A DNA stretch of 64,000 nt from the NCBI RefSeq assembly GCF_014295415.1, contig NZ_CP052909.1:682001-746000 (forward strand). The letters run 5' to 3'. Both the position numbers and the translations under genes were made by a program. The stretch is from Constantimarinum furrinae (GTDB lineage: Bacteria; Bacteroidota; Bacteroidia; Flavobacteriales; Flavobacteriaceae). Below are positions 25,514-34,317 of the stretch, one piece after another (the first letter of the stretch is position 1; each line of letters starts with the position of its first letter). The notes under the pieces were generated by a model, which was given only the letters and a program-made list of their open reading frames with translations, did not search any database and was not told the origin of the DNA.

Positions 25514-26202
25514 TGACCGCTGAAGACTATAAGGAAGGGCAACTAATACTTATCGACAAACCATTGGAGTGGACCTCATTTCAGGTGGTGAACAAAGTAC
25601 GCTGGCTGCTTAAAAAGGAATTCGGATTAAAAAAAATAAAAGTGGGTCATGCCGGAACGCTTGATCCCCTGGCAAGTGGTTTGTTGATCCTTTGTGTTGG
25701 GAAATTCACTAAAAAGATAGATACCTATCAGGCACAGGAAAAGGAATACACTGGTACCATTACCTTGGGTGCCACTACCCCCAGTTACGATCTGGAAACT
25801 GAAATTGATGAGACCTTCGATATTTCCCAGATCACTGAAGAAAATATCCTGAATACGGCCACCCTTTTTACCGGAGAAATTGAACAGCAACCCCCGGTTT
25901 TTTCAGCCCTAAAAAAAGAAGGAAAACGATTGTACGAATTTGCAAGAGCAGGTGAAGATGTAGAAATCCCAAAAAGAAAGATCCATATTTCGACCTTCGA
26001 AATAACCGATATCAATCTCCCGGATGTAACTTTCAGAGTGGTTTGCAGTAAAGGAACCTACATTCGGTCCCTTGCTCATGATTTTGGAAAGGCTTTAAAT
26101 AATGGCGGCCATCTTTCAGCATTAAGACGCACCCGAATTGGGGACTATACCGTTAATAATGCGCAAACTATAACATCCTTTGAAACGGAACTCAGGCGTT
26201 AA
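25513..26202 (+). CDS. truB: tRNA pseudouridine-55 synthase
   Basis: A 229-residue enzyme that forms pseudouridine 55 in the T loop of tRNA. The catalytic Asp is in HAGTLDPLASGLL near residue 45, after IDKPLEWTSFQVVNKVR. QQPPVFSALKKEGKRLYEFAR and CSKGTYIRSLAHDFG follow. The ATG at 25513 is used because the upstream open frame lies inside uppP and adds 40 unrelated residues. It ends a tight operon that starts with ftsX. Confidence 0.95.
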   Translation: MTAEDYKEGQLILIDKPLEWTSFQVVNKVRWLLKKEFGLKKIKVGHAGTLDPLASGLLILCVGKFTKKIDTYQAQEKEYTGTITLGATTPSYDLETEIDETFDISQITEENILNTATLFTGEIEQQPPVFSALKKEGKRLYEFARAGEDVEIPKRKIHISTFEITDINLPDVTFRVVCSKGTYIRSLAHDFGKALNNGGHLSALRRTRIGDYTVNNAQTITSFETELRR

Positions 26203-26263
26203 ATTACCTATAAAATTGCCTCGTTTTTACGGTTTTTCAGCAAAATTTTCGGTACTTGTGCCT

Positions 26264-26989
26264 ATGAATTTCAATTATTCATATCGTGCCTTTTTGATCA
26301 CGTCCCTTCTTTTTGGCATTTTATTCCTGCTTATGTACAGCATAAAACTCAAGAGTAAAGTGGAGGAGGAAGTGCCTAAATACGATATTGAATATGCCGA
26401 GGAGATCCTTCAGGAGGTACTGGAAGAAGAAGAGAAGGAACTCGCCATTGCTTCAGAAAAAATGAATATTGAGACCAACCGTGCCTATAATGAAGCCGAA
26501 CAATATATTTCGAAGGTAGAAAACGACCGCGAGGACGTTGAAACAACTACCGAAGAAAAACTCACCGAGATCGATGAAGCCATTGGAAGTACTTCGGAAA
26601 ATGAAAACAGCATCGCCGAGGCAAAAGAAAAGATAAGATCTACCCGGGAAAAGCTGGAAGCATTAAAAAAAGCCAATGAAAAAAAGTCCACTGCATCCGG
26701 AGCTAACCGTAAAACTGCAATTAGTTACCGACTTGTAGACCGAAGAGCGATCTATTTACCCAATCCTGTGTACACTTGTGAAGGCGGCGGAAAGATCGTC
26801 CTTAATATGGAAGTAAACGAAAGAGGAAAGATCACCAAACTTACCTATAATAAAAATCTCTCCACAACAACCAATGGCTGTCTTATCGACAGTGCCATGG
26901 AATATGCCAATGAGGCCTCTTTTACCACGGCTCCCGGAAAAGACAAGCAGTTGGGAACCATTACCTATAACTTTCCCGGACAATACTAA
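26264..26989 (+). CDS. Single-pass membrane protein with coiled coil and TonB-like C-terminus
   Basis: A 241-residue protein with a membrane helix at about residues 8-27, then an acidic, Glu/Lys-rich coiled coil (about residues 35-155) and a small folded C-terminal domain. The domain order (anchor, extended linker, C-terminal domain with KIVLNMEVNERGKITKL) recalls TonB-type energy transducers, but the Pro-rich linker of TonB is absent. The ATG at 26264 starts just before the membrane helix. It lies 61 bases after truB. A TonB-like role is a guess. Confidence 0.6.
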   Translation: MNFNYSYRAFLITSLLFGILFLLMYSIKLKSKVEEEVPKYDIEYAEEILQEVLEEEEKELAIASEKMNIETNRAYNEAEQYISKVENDREDVETTTEEKLTEIDEAIGSTSENENSIAEAKEKIRSTREKLEALKKANEKKSTASGANRKTAISYRLVDRRAIYLPNPVYTCEGGGKIVLNMEVNERGKITKLTYNKNLSTTTNGCLIDSAMEYANEASFTTAPGKDKQLGTITYNFPGQY

Positions 26990-27032
26990 CATTTCCCGGT
27001 TTCTCAGTATATTTAGGTGCTAATACTTACCA

Positions 27033-27596
27033 ATGATAAAAAAAAGATGTTCCTGGTGCGGGGATGATCCCTTGTACGTAGCTTATCACGACGAAGAATG
27101 GGGCGTTCCGGTTTTCGATGACCAAATGCTATTCGAATTTTTAATTCTTGAAACCTTTCAAGCCGGACTGAGCTGGATCACTGTTTTGAGAAAACGTGAA
27201 AACTTTAGAAAGGCTTTCGATCACTTTGACTATAATAAAGTAGCCAAGTACAACGAAGGAAAAATAACTTCACTTTTACAAGATGTGGGAATAATTAGAA
27301 ACAAGTTAAAAGTAAGGGCAGCCGTAACTAATGCACAAGCATTTATAAAAATACAAGAGGAATTCGGAAGTTTCAGTGACTATATCTGGGGATTTATAGA
27401 TGGAAAGCCTATAAAGAACACCATTAAAGACATGTCACAAATTCCCGCCAATACACCCCTTAGTGATACCCTTAGTGCAGATTTAAAGAAGCGCGGATTT
27501 AAGTTTGTTGGAACCACTGTGGTATATGCTCATATGCAAGCCACAGGCATGGTAAATGACCATGTCGTGGATTGTTTTCGTTACCATGAGGTCTAA
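27033..27596 (+). CDS. tag: DNA-3-methyladenine glycosylase I
   Basis: A 187-residue helix-hairpin-helix-like base-excision enzyme that removes 3-methyladenine. Zinc ligands are seen: Cys in KRCSWCGDDP, His in AYHDEEWG, and the C-terminal His/Cys in NDHVVDCFRYHE. The substrate pocket lies in ETFQAGLSWITVLRKREN. Length is typical for Tag. Confidence 0.95.
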   Translation: MIKKRCSWCGDDPLYVAYHDEEWGVPVFDDQMLFEFLILETFQAGLSWITVLRKRENFRKAFDHFDYNKVAKYNEGKITSLLQDVGIIRNKLKVRAAVTNAQAFIKIQEEFGSFSDYIWGFIDGKPIKNTIKDMSQIPANTPLSDTLSADLKKRGFKFVGTTVVYAHMQATGMVNDHVVDCFRYHEV

Positions 27597-27597
27597 A

Positions 27598-27948
27598 CTA
27601 ATTGGAGACGCTTACCGATACGTAGTCGTTCGGGCTTTTATCAAGTTTAAGGGCTTTTAAGGTCTGCTTGTAGCGAAACAATAATGTTTCGTCTGTTGTC
27701 TTCTCGATGTCGAATAATTTTTCGAACCACTTTTTTGCCTTAACGTGATTGTTCTTAAAATAATGTGCGTTGGCCAATTCTTTGTAGATATAAGCCGTAC
27801 CATAACCTTCTTTTACCACTTGTTCGTAAACAACGGTAACATCTACATCTTTGTTCACATCTGTTTTTACAGTCGCTTCAGATTGTGAAAAAGATGTCAC
27901 AGAAGTACATAAAAATGCAACTAAAATAAGCAGGGAAAATGTTCTCAT
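27598..27948 (-). CDS. Secreted protein with TPR-like repeat
   Basis: A 116-residue protein with a signal peptide (cleavage after about SFSQ). The mature part has one helix pair resembling a tetratricopeptide repeat: AYIYKELANAHYFKNNHVKAKKWFEKL (split at about residues 52-78). Single-TPR fragments like this occur at the N-terminus of larger flavobacterial OmpA-type proteins, so it might be a short relative. The function is unknown. Confidence 0.62.
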   Translation of the reverse strand: MRTFSLLILVAFLCTSVTSFSQSEATVKTDVNKDVDVTVVYEQVVKEGYGTAYIYKELANAHYFKNNHVKAKKWFEKLFDIEKTTDETLLFRYKQTLKALKLDKSPNDYVSVSVSN

Positions 27949-28194
27949 AATTTGGGGTGTAAGAATTTTCGTATGTAAATATTCTTCTTACACCGATAAT
28001 AATCAAATTTATTCGTTCAAATGCATTTTAATCGGTTGTGTGTCACTTTAAAACAGTAATTTAACAAAACTATTACATTTAAAACGAAAAAAGAGGCGAG
28101 GAGTTTTCTTACTTATGGAATAGAAGCAAAGAAATAACGAATGACTACGGAAAAAACAGCTTCTGTTTACTACTAATTATTTACTAAGAAAATG

Positions 28195-28215
28195 TGTGCG
28201 TTCTAAGCACGCACA
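28195..28215. terminator. Hairpin 3' of the deiminase gene
   Basis: TGTGCGT and ACGCACA pair around a seven-base loop, 11 bases past the stop of the minus-strand deiminase gene. On the minus strand it is followed by ACATTTTC, so the T run is short. The rest of 27949-28225 shows nothing recognisable. Confidence 0.4.
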
Positions 28216-28225
28216 TGATATTTCT

Positions 28226-29968
28226 TTATAGCCGTACTACCTTTTTAGTGACCACTCCAAAATCACCTTCAAACGTCACAAATAGGGTGCCTTTCCAATT
28301 TGCATTGAGGTCCAGTGTGATTGTTCCGTTTCCATTGGCAATCGCTGTTCTATACAGACGCTGTCCCAAAACATTATGCACAGAGATCTGAACTTTTCCG
28401 GGAATATTATTCAAATTAAAGGAAACTCCATCCTTGGTAGGATTAGGAAAAGGTGCCGAAATATTATTATATGCCCATTCAGTTACTGATAAACTACCAA
28501 CATTCATTGTCCAGTATCCGTCCGGAGCCACAATAGGCCGGGACATGGTTTTTCCCGAATTTGCTTCAGCAAAAATATAGTACTCAATACTTCCTGTTCC
28601 TACATTAAGCGCTGCAGTCCAACTATCTCCGCTTACCAAGGTCATAGGTACCTCGGTATACGAAGTCGTCCCCTCATCCCTCCAGAATACACTGGCCTCA
28701 GTAATACCTGAATTGTGCTTGATCATAGCATCTATACTCACTGTACTGTTCACCGCTGCCTCATCTACAGGTTGATGAACGATCCATAAGGGATCGGCAA
28801 CTCCAATGGTATGGGTAATACAGTGAATTGCTCCTAATTGAGCGATTAGATTCTCTCCCGGATTATCCACATCGATCCCAACAATATTATACCCAGGCAT
28901 TAATTCTTCCCAGTATGCCAAGGCAGGAGCATTTACTTCAGGGCGATAGGTGGGCACAAGAATGGACTTATTGATGAAAACGGCATTAGTAAAAGTGCGG
29001 TAATGTCCGCCCGTATCCGGATACGCCCCTCCTGCACTTGGTGGAGCCGGAATCCATTTAACCTCATAGGGAGTTCCGAACGGAGATAAAAAATTACTCA
29101 ACACATAATCAATATTGGCCTCGATCTGAGGTCCGTCGGCAACCCCATCTGGATATTCACTAACCAGCAGCGTTTCTTCATCAAGGAGTTTCATGTGCAT
29201 ATCGATATGATGGATCACGTCATACTGAAGTTTTTCCATTTTTATATACGACTGAATTCCCATATAACTCTCCATGATCGCATCGATCTCGGCTTCGGTT
29301 TTTGCGGATACTCCATATGGATTTCCAGGTTCATTTTCTTCAAGGATCAATTCTGAAGCAAAAGCGTTTCCCAGACCATCCGACATAAAATTACCACCGG
29401 TATTTACAAGATCATTATTGCCAGTATCGGTTACATAAATGGGTAAACCTACCAATCCGGCATGGGCCAGGGGCATTACATTGTCGTTGGGACGCGGCCG
29501 ATTATAGATCCAATCGGTAAGCGCTCTATCGCCAACACCGTCTGAATATATCGTATTTCCTGCATAATCCCGGATCCATATGCTGTCCCAGTCCTCATTC
29601 ATAAATGTAATATTGGTGAGATCTACCCCACCGGCAGTTAAATACGAGGCTACAGAAGCCTGATTTTGAGTGGTGATCACCACCTTACATTCGTTTACAC
29701 CCACAGCTACGATCTGACGTAATATATTCTGAAAAGCCGGCTCCCAGGTAACCAGTAAGTATTCCACTTCTTCCCATTCGGCCATCGTACGAACAGGCCC
29801 TGTGGGAGGTGGCGTTTTCATCGATTGCTTAAACCTAAAGTCGGCAATGAGTCCTTTTTCGGTTTCGGTAAGACCTTTTGGAAGTACGGTGCTTTCCTGA
29901 CCACTTAATTGCGGTGCCGTGAATACGACAAGGAAAATCATTATAAAAGTAGCGTACAAATGCTTCAT
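28226..29968 (-). CDS. Secreted peptidylarginine deiminase-family protein with T9SS sorting tail
   Basis: A 580-residue protein with a signal peptide, a guanidino-group-modifying (PAD_porph/agmatine deiminase-like) domain at about residues 55-400, an Ig-like region and a type IX secretion C-terminal domain. Likely catalytic residues: Asp in DSIWIRDYAG, His and Asp in HHIDMHMKLLD, Asn in FTNAVFINK and the nucleophile in GAIHCITHTIG. The tail SAPFPNPTKDGVSF, a beta-sandwich and KKVVRL at the end fit T9SS cargo. It would be exported and either cell-bound or released. Porphyromonas PPAD has the same layout and citrullinates C-terminal arginines; whether this one uses peptides or agmatine cannot be told from sequence. 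Confidence 0.85.
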   Translation of the reverse strand: MKHLYATFIMIFLVVFTAPQLSGQESTVLPKGLTETEKGLIADFRFKQSMKTPPPTGPVRTMAEWEEVEYLLVTWEPAFQNILRQIVAVGVNECKVVITTQNQASVASYLTAGGVDLTNITFMNEDWDSIWIRDYAGNTIYSDGVGDRALTDWIYNRPRPNDNVMPLAHAGLVGLPIYVTDTGNNDLVNTGGNFMSDGLGNAFASELILEENEPGNPYGVSAKTEAEIDAIMESYMGIQSYIKMEKLQYDVIHHIDMHMKLLDEETLLVSEYPDGVADGPQIEANIDYVLSNFLSPFGTPYEVKWIPAPPSAGGAYPDTGGHYRTFTNAVFINKSILVPTYRPEVNAPALAYWEELMPGYNIVGIDVDNPGENLIAQLGAIHCITHTIGVADPLWIVHQPVDEAAVNSTVSIDAMIKHNSGITEASVFWRDEGTTSYTEVPMTLVSGDSWTAALNVGTGSIEYYIFAEANSGKTMSRPIVAPDGYWTMNVGSLSVTEWAYNNISAPFPNPTKDGVSFNLNNIPGKVQISVHNVLGQRLYRTAIANGNGTITLDLNANWKGTLFVTFEGDFGVVTKKVVRL

Positions 29969-30033
29969 AGTACTATTTTTTTGTGGCGGTACTAATATAC
30001 TTCATTTCTAAATACTCCTAAAACATTAATATC

Positions 30034-30675
30034 TCATGAGTTAAGATACTTCAAAAATTCTCTTCTAGGTATTTCTATGGCTCCTAGTCGTTCCAGGTGT
30101 GCAGTATGAATCTGACAGTCTATCAATTGATAGTTTTCTTCAATTAATTTTGAAACCAAAGCACAAAACCCCACCTTGGAAGCGTTACTTACCTTGCTAA
30201 ACATACTCTCTCCACAAAACACTTTGTGCTGTTCCAGGTCAACACCGTACAAACCGCCTACCAGCTCACCTTGTTTCCATACTTCTACAGATCGCGCATG
30301 TCCCGCTTCATAAAGAATGTAATATTTTTCTATCATTTCAGAAGTGATCCAGGTCCCTTGCTGGCCTTTGCGATTTATTTTGGCACATTGTTCCATCACC
30401 TCCTTAAATGCTGTATTGAACGAAACCTTGAATATATTTTTGTCTATTGTTTTCTGAAGGCTTTTAGAGATTTTGAGTTCCTTCGGAAAAAGCACCATTC
30501 TGGGATCCGGAGACCACCATAAAATGGGTTCATCTTCTTCATACCAAGGAAAGATTCCCGATTCGTATGCCAAAAGCAAACGTTCTGCAGAGAGATCGCC
30601 TCCTATCGCGAGTAATCCTTCTTTGGATGCTGTTTCGGCCGGTGGAAACCAAAGTGCTTCAGTTAGATAGTACAT
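30034..30675 (-). CDS. aat: Leucyl/phenylalanyl-tRNA-protein transferase
   Basis: A 213-residue GNAT-like enzyme that adds Leu or Phe to proteins with N-terminal Arg or Lys, marking them for ClpAP. Seen are GLLAIGGDLSAERLLLAYE, GIFPWYEEDEPILWWSPDPR and VYGGLYG-like LVGGLYGVDLEQHKVFCGESMFS. Length is typical. Confidence 0.95.
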   Translation of the reverse strand: MYYLTEALWFPPAETASKEGLLAIGGDLSAERLLLAYESGIFPWYEEDEPILWWSPDPRMVLFPKELKISKSLQKTIDKNIFKVSFNTAFKEVMEQCAKINRKGQQGTWITSEMIEKYYILYEAGHARSVEVWKQGELVGGLYGVDLEQHKVFCGESMFSKVSNASKVGFCALVSKLIEENYQLIDCQIHTAHLERLGAIEIPRREFLKYLNS

Positions 30676-30819
30676 AACCCAATCAAATTGAAGATGTTAA
30701 AAATTAAGATTGTAATTAAAAATCGAACTTTTTTTTCAATATTTAGGCTGTTAATTCGATACCCAATTATTGCATCATTGTTTATTGCGTACCGAAAAAA
30801 CACCTATCCACTAGACTAA

Positions 30820-30842
30820 CCTCGCTTCTGCGGGGTTTTTTT
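30820..30842 (+). terminator. Orphan rho-independent terminator
   Basis: CCTCGC and GCGGGG pair (one T-G) around TTCT, followed by seven T. It is a good plus-strand terminator, but the nearest upstream plus-strand gene is tag, more than 3 kb away. It may end a small RNA in 30676-30820, where no other feature is seen. Confidence 0.7.
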
Positions 30843-30935
30843 ATATCAATTAGCCGCTTGTTACTGTATTAAAAACGCTATCCGTAACAACAGGTTCTGT
30901 CCACCACACTGCCGGAGAATATAATAAAGTTTCTG

Positions 30936-30963
30936 AAAAAAAAATAACCCGCCATTTGGCGGG
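30936..30963 (-). terminator. Rho-independent terminator of the DUF3127 gene
   Basis: CCCGCC and GGCGGG pair around a four-base loop. On the minus strand the hairpin is followed by TTATTTTTTTTTC. It lies 7 bases past the stop of the DUF3127 gene. Confidence 0.9.
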
Positions 30964-30969
30964 ATAGTC

Positions 30970-31344
30970 CTAAAACGGAAGATCGTCGTGATCTTCTTCG
31001 TTCAGGTCATTCGCAGGCTCGAACGCTTCCACCGGAGGCATTGGAGGCATATCTCCCGAAACTGAATCGGATAGGTTTTCAATTCGCCAGCCTGTGATCG
31101 AATTAAAATATTTGGTTTCACCCTGTGGGTTTACCCATTCGCGACCCCGTAGGTTTATACTAACCTTTACATTCTGACCTTCTTTAAAATTATTTAATAG
31201 ATCGGTCTTGTCCTGAACAAATTCTACCAAAATATGTTGTGGATACTGCTCTTCGGTGGTAATTACCATTTCTCTTTTTCTAAAACCGTTAGTCCCGTAG
31301 GTTTTAGTCTCATCGATCATTTTTATCTTTCCTTGTATTTCCAT
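30970..31344 (-). CDS. DUF3127 family OB-fold protein with SSB-like acidic tail
   Basis: A 124-residue protein. The DUF3127 region (about residues 1-90) has the short strands KIKMIDETKTYG, REMVITTEEQYPQHILVEF and NVKVSINLRGREW, consistent with a small OB-like barrel. The last residues, EEDHDDLPF, match the acidic tip of the SSB C-terminus; the ssb gene in this window ends DDDDLPF. The function is not established. A role near single-stranded DNA or SSB partners is inference. It has its own terminator and no close operon partner. Confidence 0.85.
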   Translation of the reverse strand: MEIQGKIKMIDETKTYGTNGFRKREMVITTEEQYPQHILVEFVQDKTDLLNNFKEGQNVKVSINLRGREWVNPQGETKYFNSITGWRIENLSDSVSGDMPPMPPVEAFEPANDLNEEDHDDLPF

Positions 31345-31379
31345 GGTTAATAAATTATAGTTTAATTAATTATTCGGTA

Positions 31380-32255
31380 TTATTTTTCAGCTAACAATAT
31401 CTTCCAGGCTTCGGAAATTTTTCCGTCGCATAGAAATTGCTGGGCTTTTCTATGAATTGCTTCCGAAGAACCACGCTGTAAAAGCGCTTTTAATTCCTCC
31501 GAAGCTGAAATAAATCTATCAATTGATTCTTTCCCGGGAAGTACTTCAATATTTCCCAACATTCCAAGATCGTTCCCGGTTAACACCGTACTTTTTCTAA
31601 TATTTTCCGGAATAGCATCAACCCCAATTCCAAGGGTGGTTAGCGGTTTTGGCACTTGAAACATTCCGCTTTTGGCTCGGCTGTACCAATTCCCTCCCAT
31701 ACGGGCTACGGTATCTATCTTTTCGGGATCTATATGTCCGTTCTCATCCAGGATTCGTTCATGCATATGCAATTTCACTACTTCACAGATCACCAGATTT
31801 CCTGCTCCGCCCTCTTTCCCCAAAGCAATAACCTCATTCACTTTACATTCAAATTGAACCGGGGCTTCCTTAACACGCGGCGGTTTTACAATATCGGATG
31901 CAATTTCTGTAAATCCTGCCTTTACAAATTCGTTTGTACCTTTTGGATACTCGGTTGAGGACAATGACATCTGCTGGACCATATCGAAACTCACGATATT
32001 GATGACAACTTCCTTTACTTCCAGCACATTTTCATAAGAATGTTTTGTGGTATTATCTCTGCCACGTCGTGCAGGAGAAAATATCATAATTGGCGGATTA
32101 GCACTAAAAACATTAAAAAAACTGAAAGGAGAAAGATTCACATTTCCTTCGCGATCCACAGTACTGGCAAAGCATATCGGTCTAGGTGTAACCGCCCCTA
32201 GGAGGTATCCGTGTAATTTTGGTGTGCTTATTTGCTGTGGGTCAATAGAGATCAT
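31380..32255 (-). CDS. Flavin reductase-like FMN-binding protein
   Basis: A protein of about 291 residues. The flavin reductase-like split barrel covers about residues 10-190, with GAVTPRPICFASTVD, NLSPFSFFNVFSANPP and SPARRGRDNTTKHS, typical FMN-binding segments. The C-terminal 100 residues are an added helical part. It may reduce flavin with NAD(P)H or be an FMN-dependent oxidoreductase. The ATG at 32255 is preferred: a TTG at 32264 overlaps a perfect -7 box that ends 6 bases before this ATG. Confidence 0.85.
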   Translation of the reverse strand: MISIDPQQISTPKLHGYLLGAVTPRPICFASTVDREGNVNLSPFSFFNVFSANPPIMIFSPARRGRDNTTKHSYENVLEVKEVVINIVSFDMVQQMSLSSTEYPKGTNEFVKAGFTEIASDIVKPPRVKEAPVQFECKVNEVIALGKEGGAGNLVICEVVKLHMHERILDENGHIDPEKIDTVARMGGNWYSRAKSGMFQVPKPLTTLGIGVDAIPENIRKSTVLTGNDLGMLGNIEVLPGKESIDRFISASEELKALLQRGSSEAIHRKAQQFLCDGKISEAWKILLAEK

Positions 32256-32261
32256 ATCGTG

Positions 32262-32269
32262 CAAATGTA
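32262..32269 (-). promoter_or_regulatory. -7 box (TACATTTG), 6 nt before an ATG
   Basis: A perfect TAnnTTTG on the minus strand. Six bases separate it from the ATG at 32255, so the transcript may have almost no leader. Confidence 0.48.
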
Positions 32270-32420
32270 CCCAAACTCAATCCCTTCTGAAAATTTGCTT
32301 ACACAATAATATTAACATATTTGCTTTATATTTATCGACCTTAGTCCCGAACCGAAAAATCCCTATCATAAAAACGGTTTTGGCAAAACTGAAAGTTTAT
32401 GTGGTTAAAGATCACGACCT

Positions 32421-33578
32421 ATGCAAAATAAGAAATCGCTTACCCGATGGTTCTTTTTATTGATCTCGGTATTTATTATCAGTTTAATTTTATGGAATAC
32501 CTATTCATTTTTTAATCAATTAAAGGAAAACGAGCGCAATAAAATGAGGATATGGGCCAGTGCGCAATCTGAAGTTGAGCAAATAGGATTGTCTTCCGAA
32601 GGAGTGAGCGAAATGGTGATCGAGGTACTGCAAAGCAATACGACCACTCCAATGATACTCTACACGCATAAAGAGGATAAATACGATGTGAGGAATATTC
32701 AGGAGAAAAAGCTCGATTCGGTAAAGACCCGAAGGAACCGGGAGAAACTGGCACAACAATTCGCTACAGAATATAAACCTCTTGAAATTAGTTATAATGG
32801 CGAACTGCTTCAAACCGTTTACTACGGAAATTCTCCACTTATAAATAAGCTTAAGTTTTATCCCGCCGTGTTAATTCTTATCATCGTATTATTTTTTACA
32901 GCCTTGTATTTCTTTTACCAGACGTCGAAGTCGGCCGAACAAAACAAGCTCTGGGCCGGAATGGCAAAAGAAACTGCGCATCAAATAGGCACTCCGCTGT
33001 CGTCATTGGTAGGTTGGACAGAAATTTTAAAGACTGAAAACGTGGACCAGAGTTATATTGTTGAAATCGAAAAGGACGTGGATCGCCTTCGCACCATCAC
33101 GGAACGTTTTTCAAAAATAGGGTCACTTCCAACGCTGGTTAAAAAAGATCTGATAGCAGAGACCCAGCAGTCATATGATTATCTGTTCCGGCGAACTTCA
33201 AAATTAATTGAGTTTGAGATAAAGTTACCTGCTGAACCTATCTATGTACAACTCAATCCACAGTTGTACAGTTGGACCATAGAAAATCTGGTAAAGAATG
33301 CCATTGATGCCATGAAGGGAAAAGGCAAGATCACCATAGAGATTGAATCCAATTCAAAAAATGCGAGAGTATTAATAAGTGACACCGGTAAAGGAATTCA
33401 GAAAAGAAATTTTAAAAAAGTATTCAATCCCGGTTATACAACTAAAAAGCGCGGATGGGGACTAGGTCTATCGCTTGTTAAAAGGATTATAGAAGAATAC
33501 CATAATGGAAGAATACGTGTTTTACGAAGTACGTTGGGAGAAGGTACTACTATGGAAATAACATTACGCCAGCTTTAA
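32421..33578 (+). CDS. Orphan sensor histidine kinase
   Basis: A 385-residue membrane kinase. Membrane segments lie at about residues 11-30 and 150-172, flanking an extracytoplasmic sensor of about 120 residues. The phosphoacceptor helix has AKETAHQIGTPLSSLVGW (His near 193). The ATP-binding domain has ENLVKNAIDAMKG (N box), SDTGKGIQ and a G2 box GWGLGLSLVKR. No response regulator gene is adjacent; the next gene, one base downstream, is a small zinc-ribbon protein. Confidence 0.92.
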   Translation: MQNKKSLTRWFFLLISVFIISLILWNTYSFFNQLKENERNKMRIWASAQSEVEQIGLSSEGVSEMVIEVLQSNTTTPMILYTHKEDKYDVRNIQEKKLDSVKTRRNREKLAQQFATEYKPLEISYNGELLQTVYYGNSPLINKLKFYPAVLILIIVLFFTALYFFYQTSKSAEQNKLWAGMAKETAHQIGTPLSSLVGWTEILKTENVDQSYIVEIEKDVDRLRTITERFSKIGSLPTLVKKDLIAETQQSYDYLFRRTSKLIEFEIKLPAEPIYVQLNPQLYSWTIENLVKNAIDAMKGKGKITIEIESNSKNARVLISDTGKGIQKRNFKKVFNPGYTTKKRGWGLGLSLVKRIIEEYHNGRIRVLRSTLGEGTTMEITLRQL

Positions 33579-33579
33579 T

Positions 33580-33933
33580 ATGAAACAGACCAAACGTATT
33601 TTACACAGCGCAAAGATCAATAACAACTGTCCCGAGTGTTATGACACAGATGGCCTTCAGTTCACCTTTACTCAGGTAATATCAGAAAATCGACTTTACC
33701 TAAAAATGGATAAAAAGATCGTTGAAGAATTGTATTGTCATAGTTGCAATCAGCAGATCTATCCCATTTCATGGACTCCCGATATCGAGCGGGTTTATCA
33801 ATATCACAAGAAAAAAGCCATCCCAATGGGACTTGGAAGAAATTATAAGACCATGGGGTATCTGGTCTTAGTTGCTGTGCTGATGATTATTTTATTCGGA
33901 ATTGGAGCCGGGATCTTTCTGTTTTTAAACTAA
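33580..33933 (+). CDS. Small zinc-ribbon membrane protein
   Basis: A 117-residue protein with two CxxC pairs (CPEC near residue 18 and CHSC near residue 53) that could hold one zinc, and one membrane segment at about residues 92-116. The ribbon would face the cytoplasm or be near the membrane. It starts one base after the histidine kinase stop, so they are co-expressed; it might tune or accompany that kinase. The function is unknown. The 3' end overlaps the convergent HIT gene by 9 bases. Confidence 0.68.
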   Translation: MKQTKRILHSAKINNNCPECYDTDGLQFTFTQVISENRLYLKMDKKIVEELYCHSCNQQIYPISWTPDIERVYQYHKKKAIPMGLGRNYKTMGYLVLVAVLMIILFGIGAGIFLFLN

Positions 33934-34317
33934 CTTCATTCTAATTTCTGAAGCCAATACCTCAAACTCCTTGGGTGTCATTGAAATTTTGTTCGAAAAG
34001 GTCATATCCTGCATTTCATTGATAGGAATTAAATGAACATGAACATGAGGCACCTCCAGGCCAATCACCGCCATCCCAACGCGCTTACAGGGAACCGTCT
34101 TTTCTAAAGCGATAGCCACCCTTCTCGAAAATTGCATGAGCTGCAGATACATATGTTCTCCCAGATCGAAGATCTTATCAACTTCTTCTTTTGGGACGCA
34201 TAAGGTATGTCCCTTTGAATTAGGGTTAATATCGAGAAATGCTATAAAATTCTCGTCTTCAGCGATCTTATAGCTCGGTATTTCTCCTTCAATTATTTTT
34301 GTAAAAATAGATGCCAT
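33925..34317 (-). CDS. HIT family protein
   Basis: A 130-residue histidine-triad nucleotide hydrolase or transferase. The triad is HVHVHLIP near residue 95, and FTKIIEGEIPSYKIAEDE at the start is typical of HIT/Hint proteins, which hydrolyse AMP-lysine or AMP-NH2-like nucleotides. The start shares one base with the greA stop, so it is co-transcribed with greA. Confidence 0.95.
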   Translation of the reverse strand: MASIFTKIIEGEIPSYKIAEDENFIAFLDINPNSKGHTLCVPKEEVDKIFDLGEHMYLQLMQFSRRVAIALEKTVPCKRVGMAVIGLEVPHVHVHLIPINEMQDMTFSNKISMTPKEFEVLASEIRMKLV

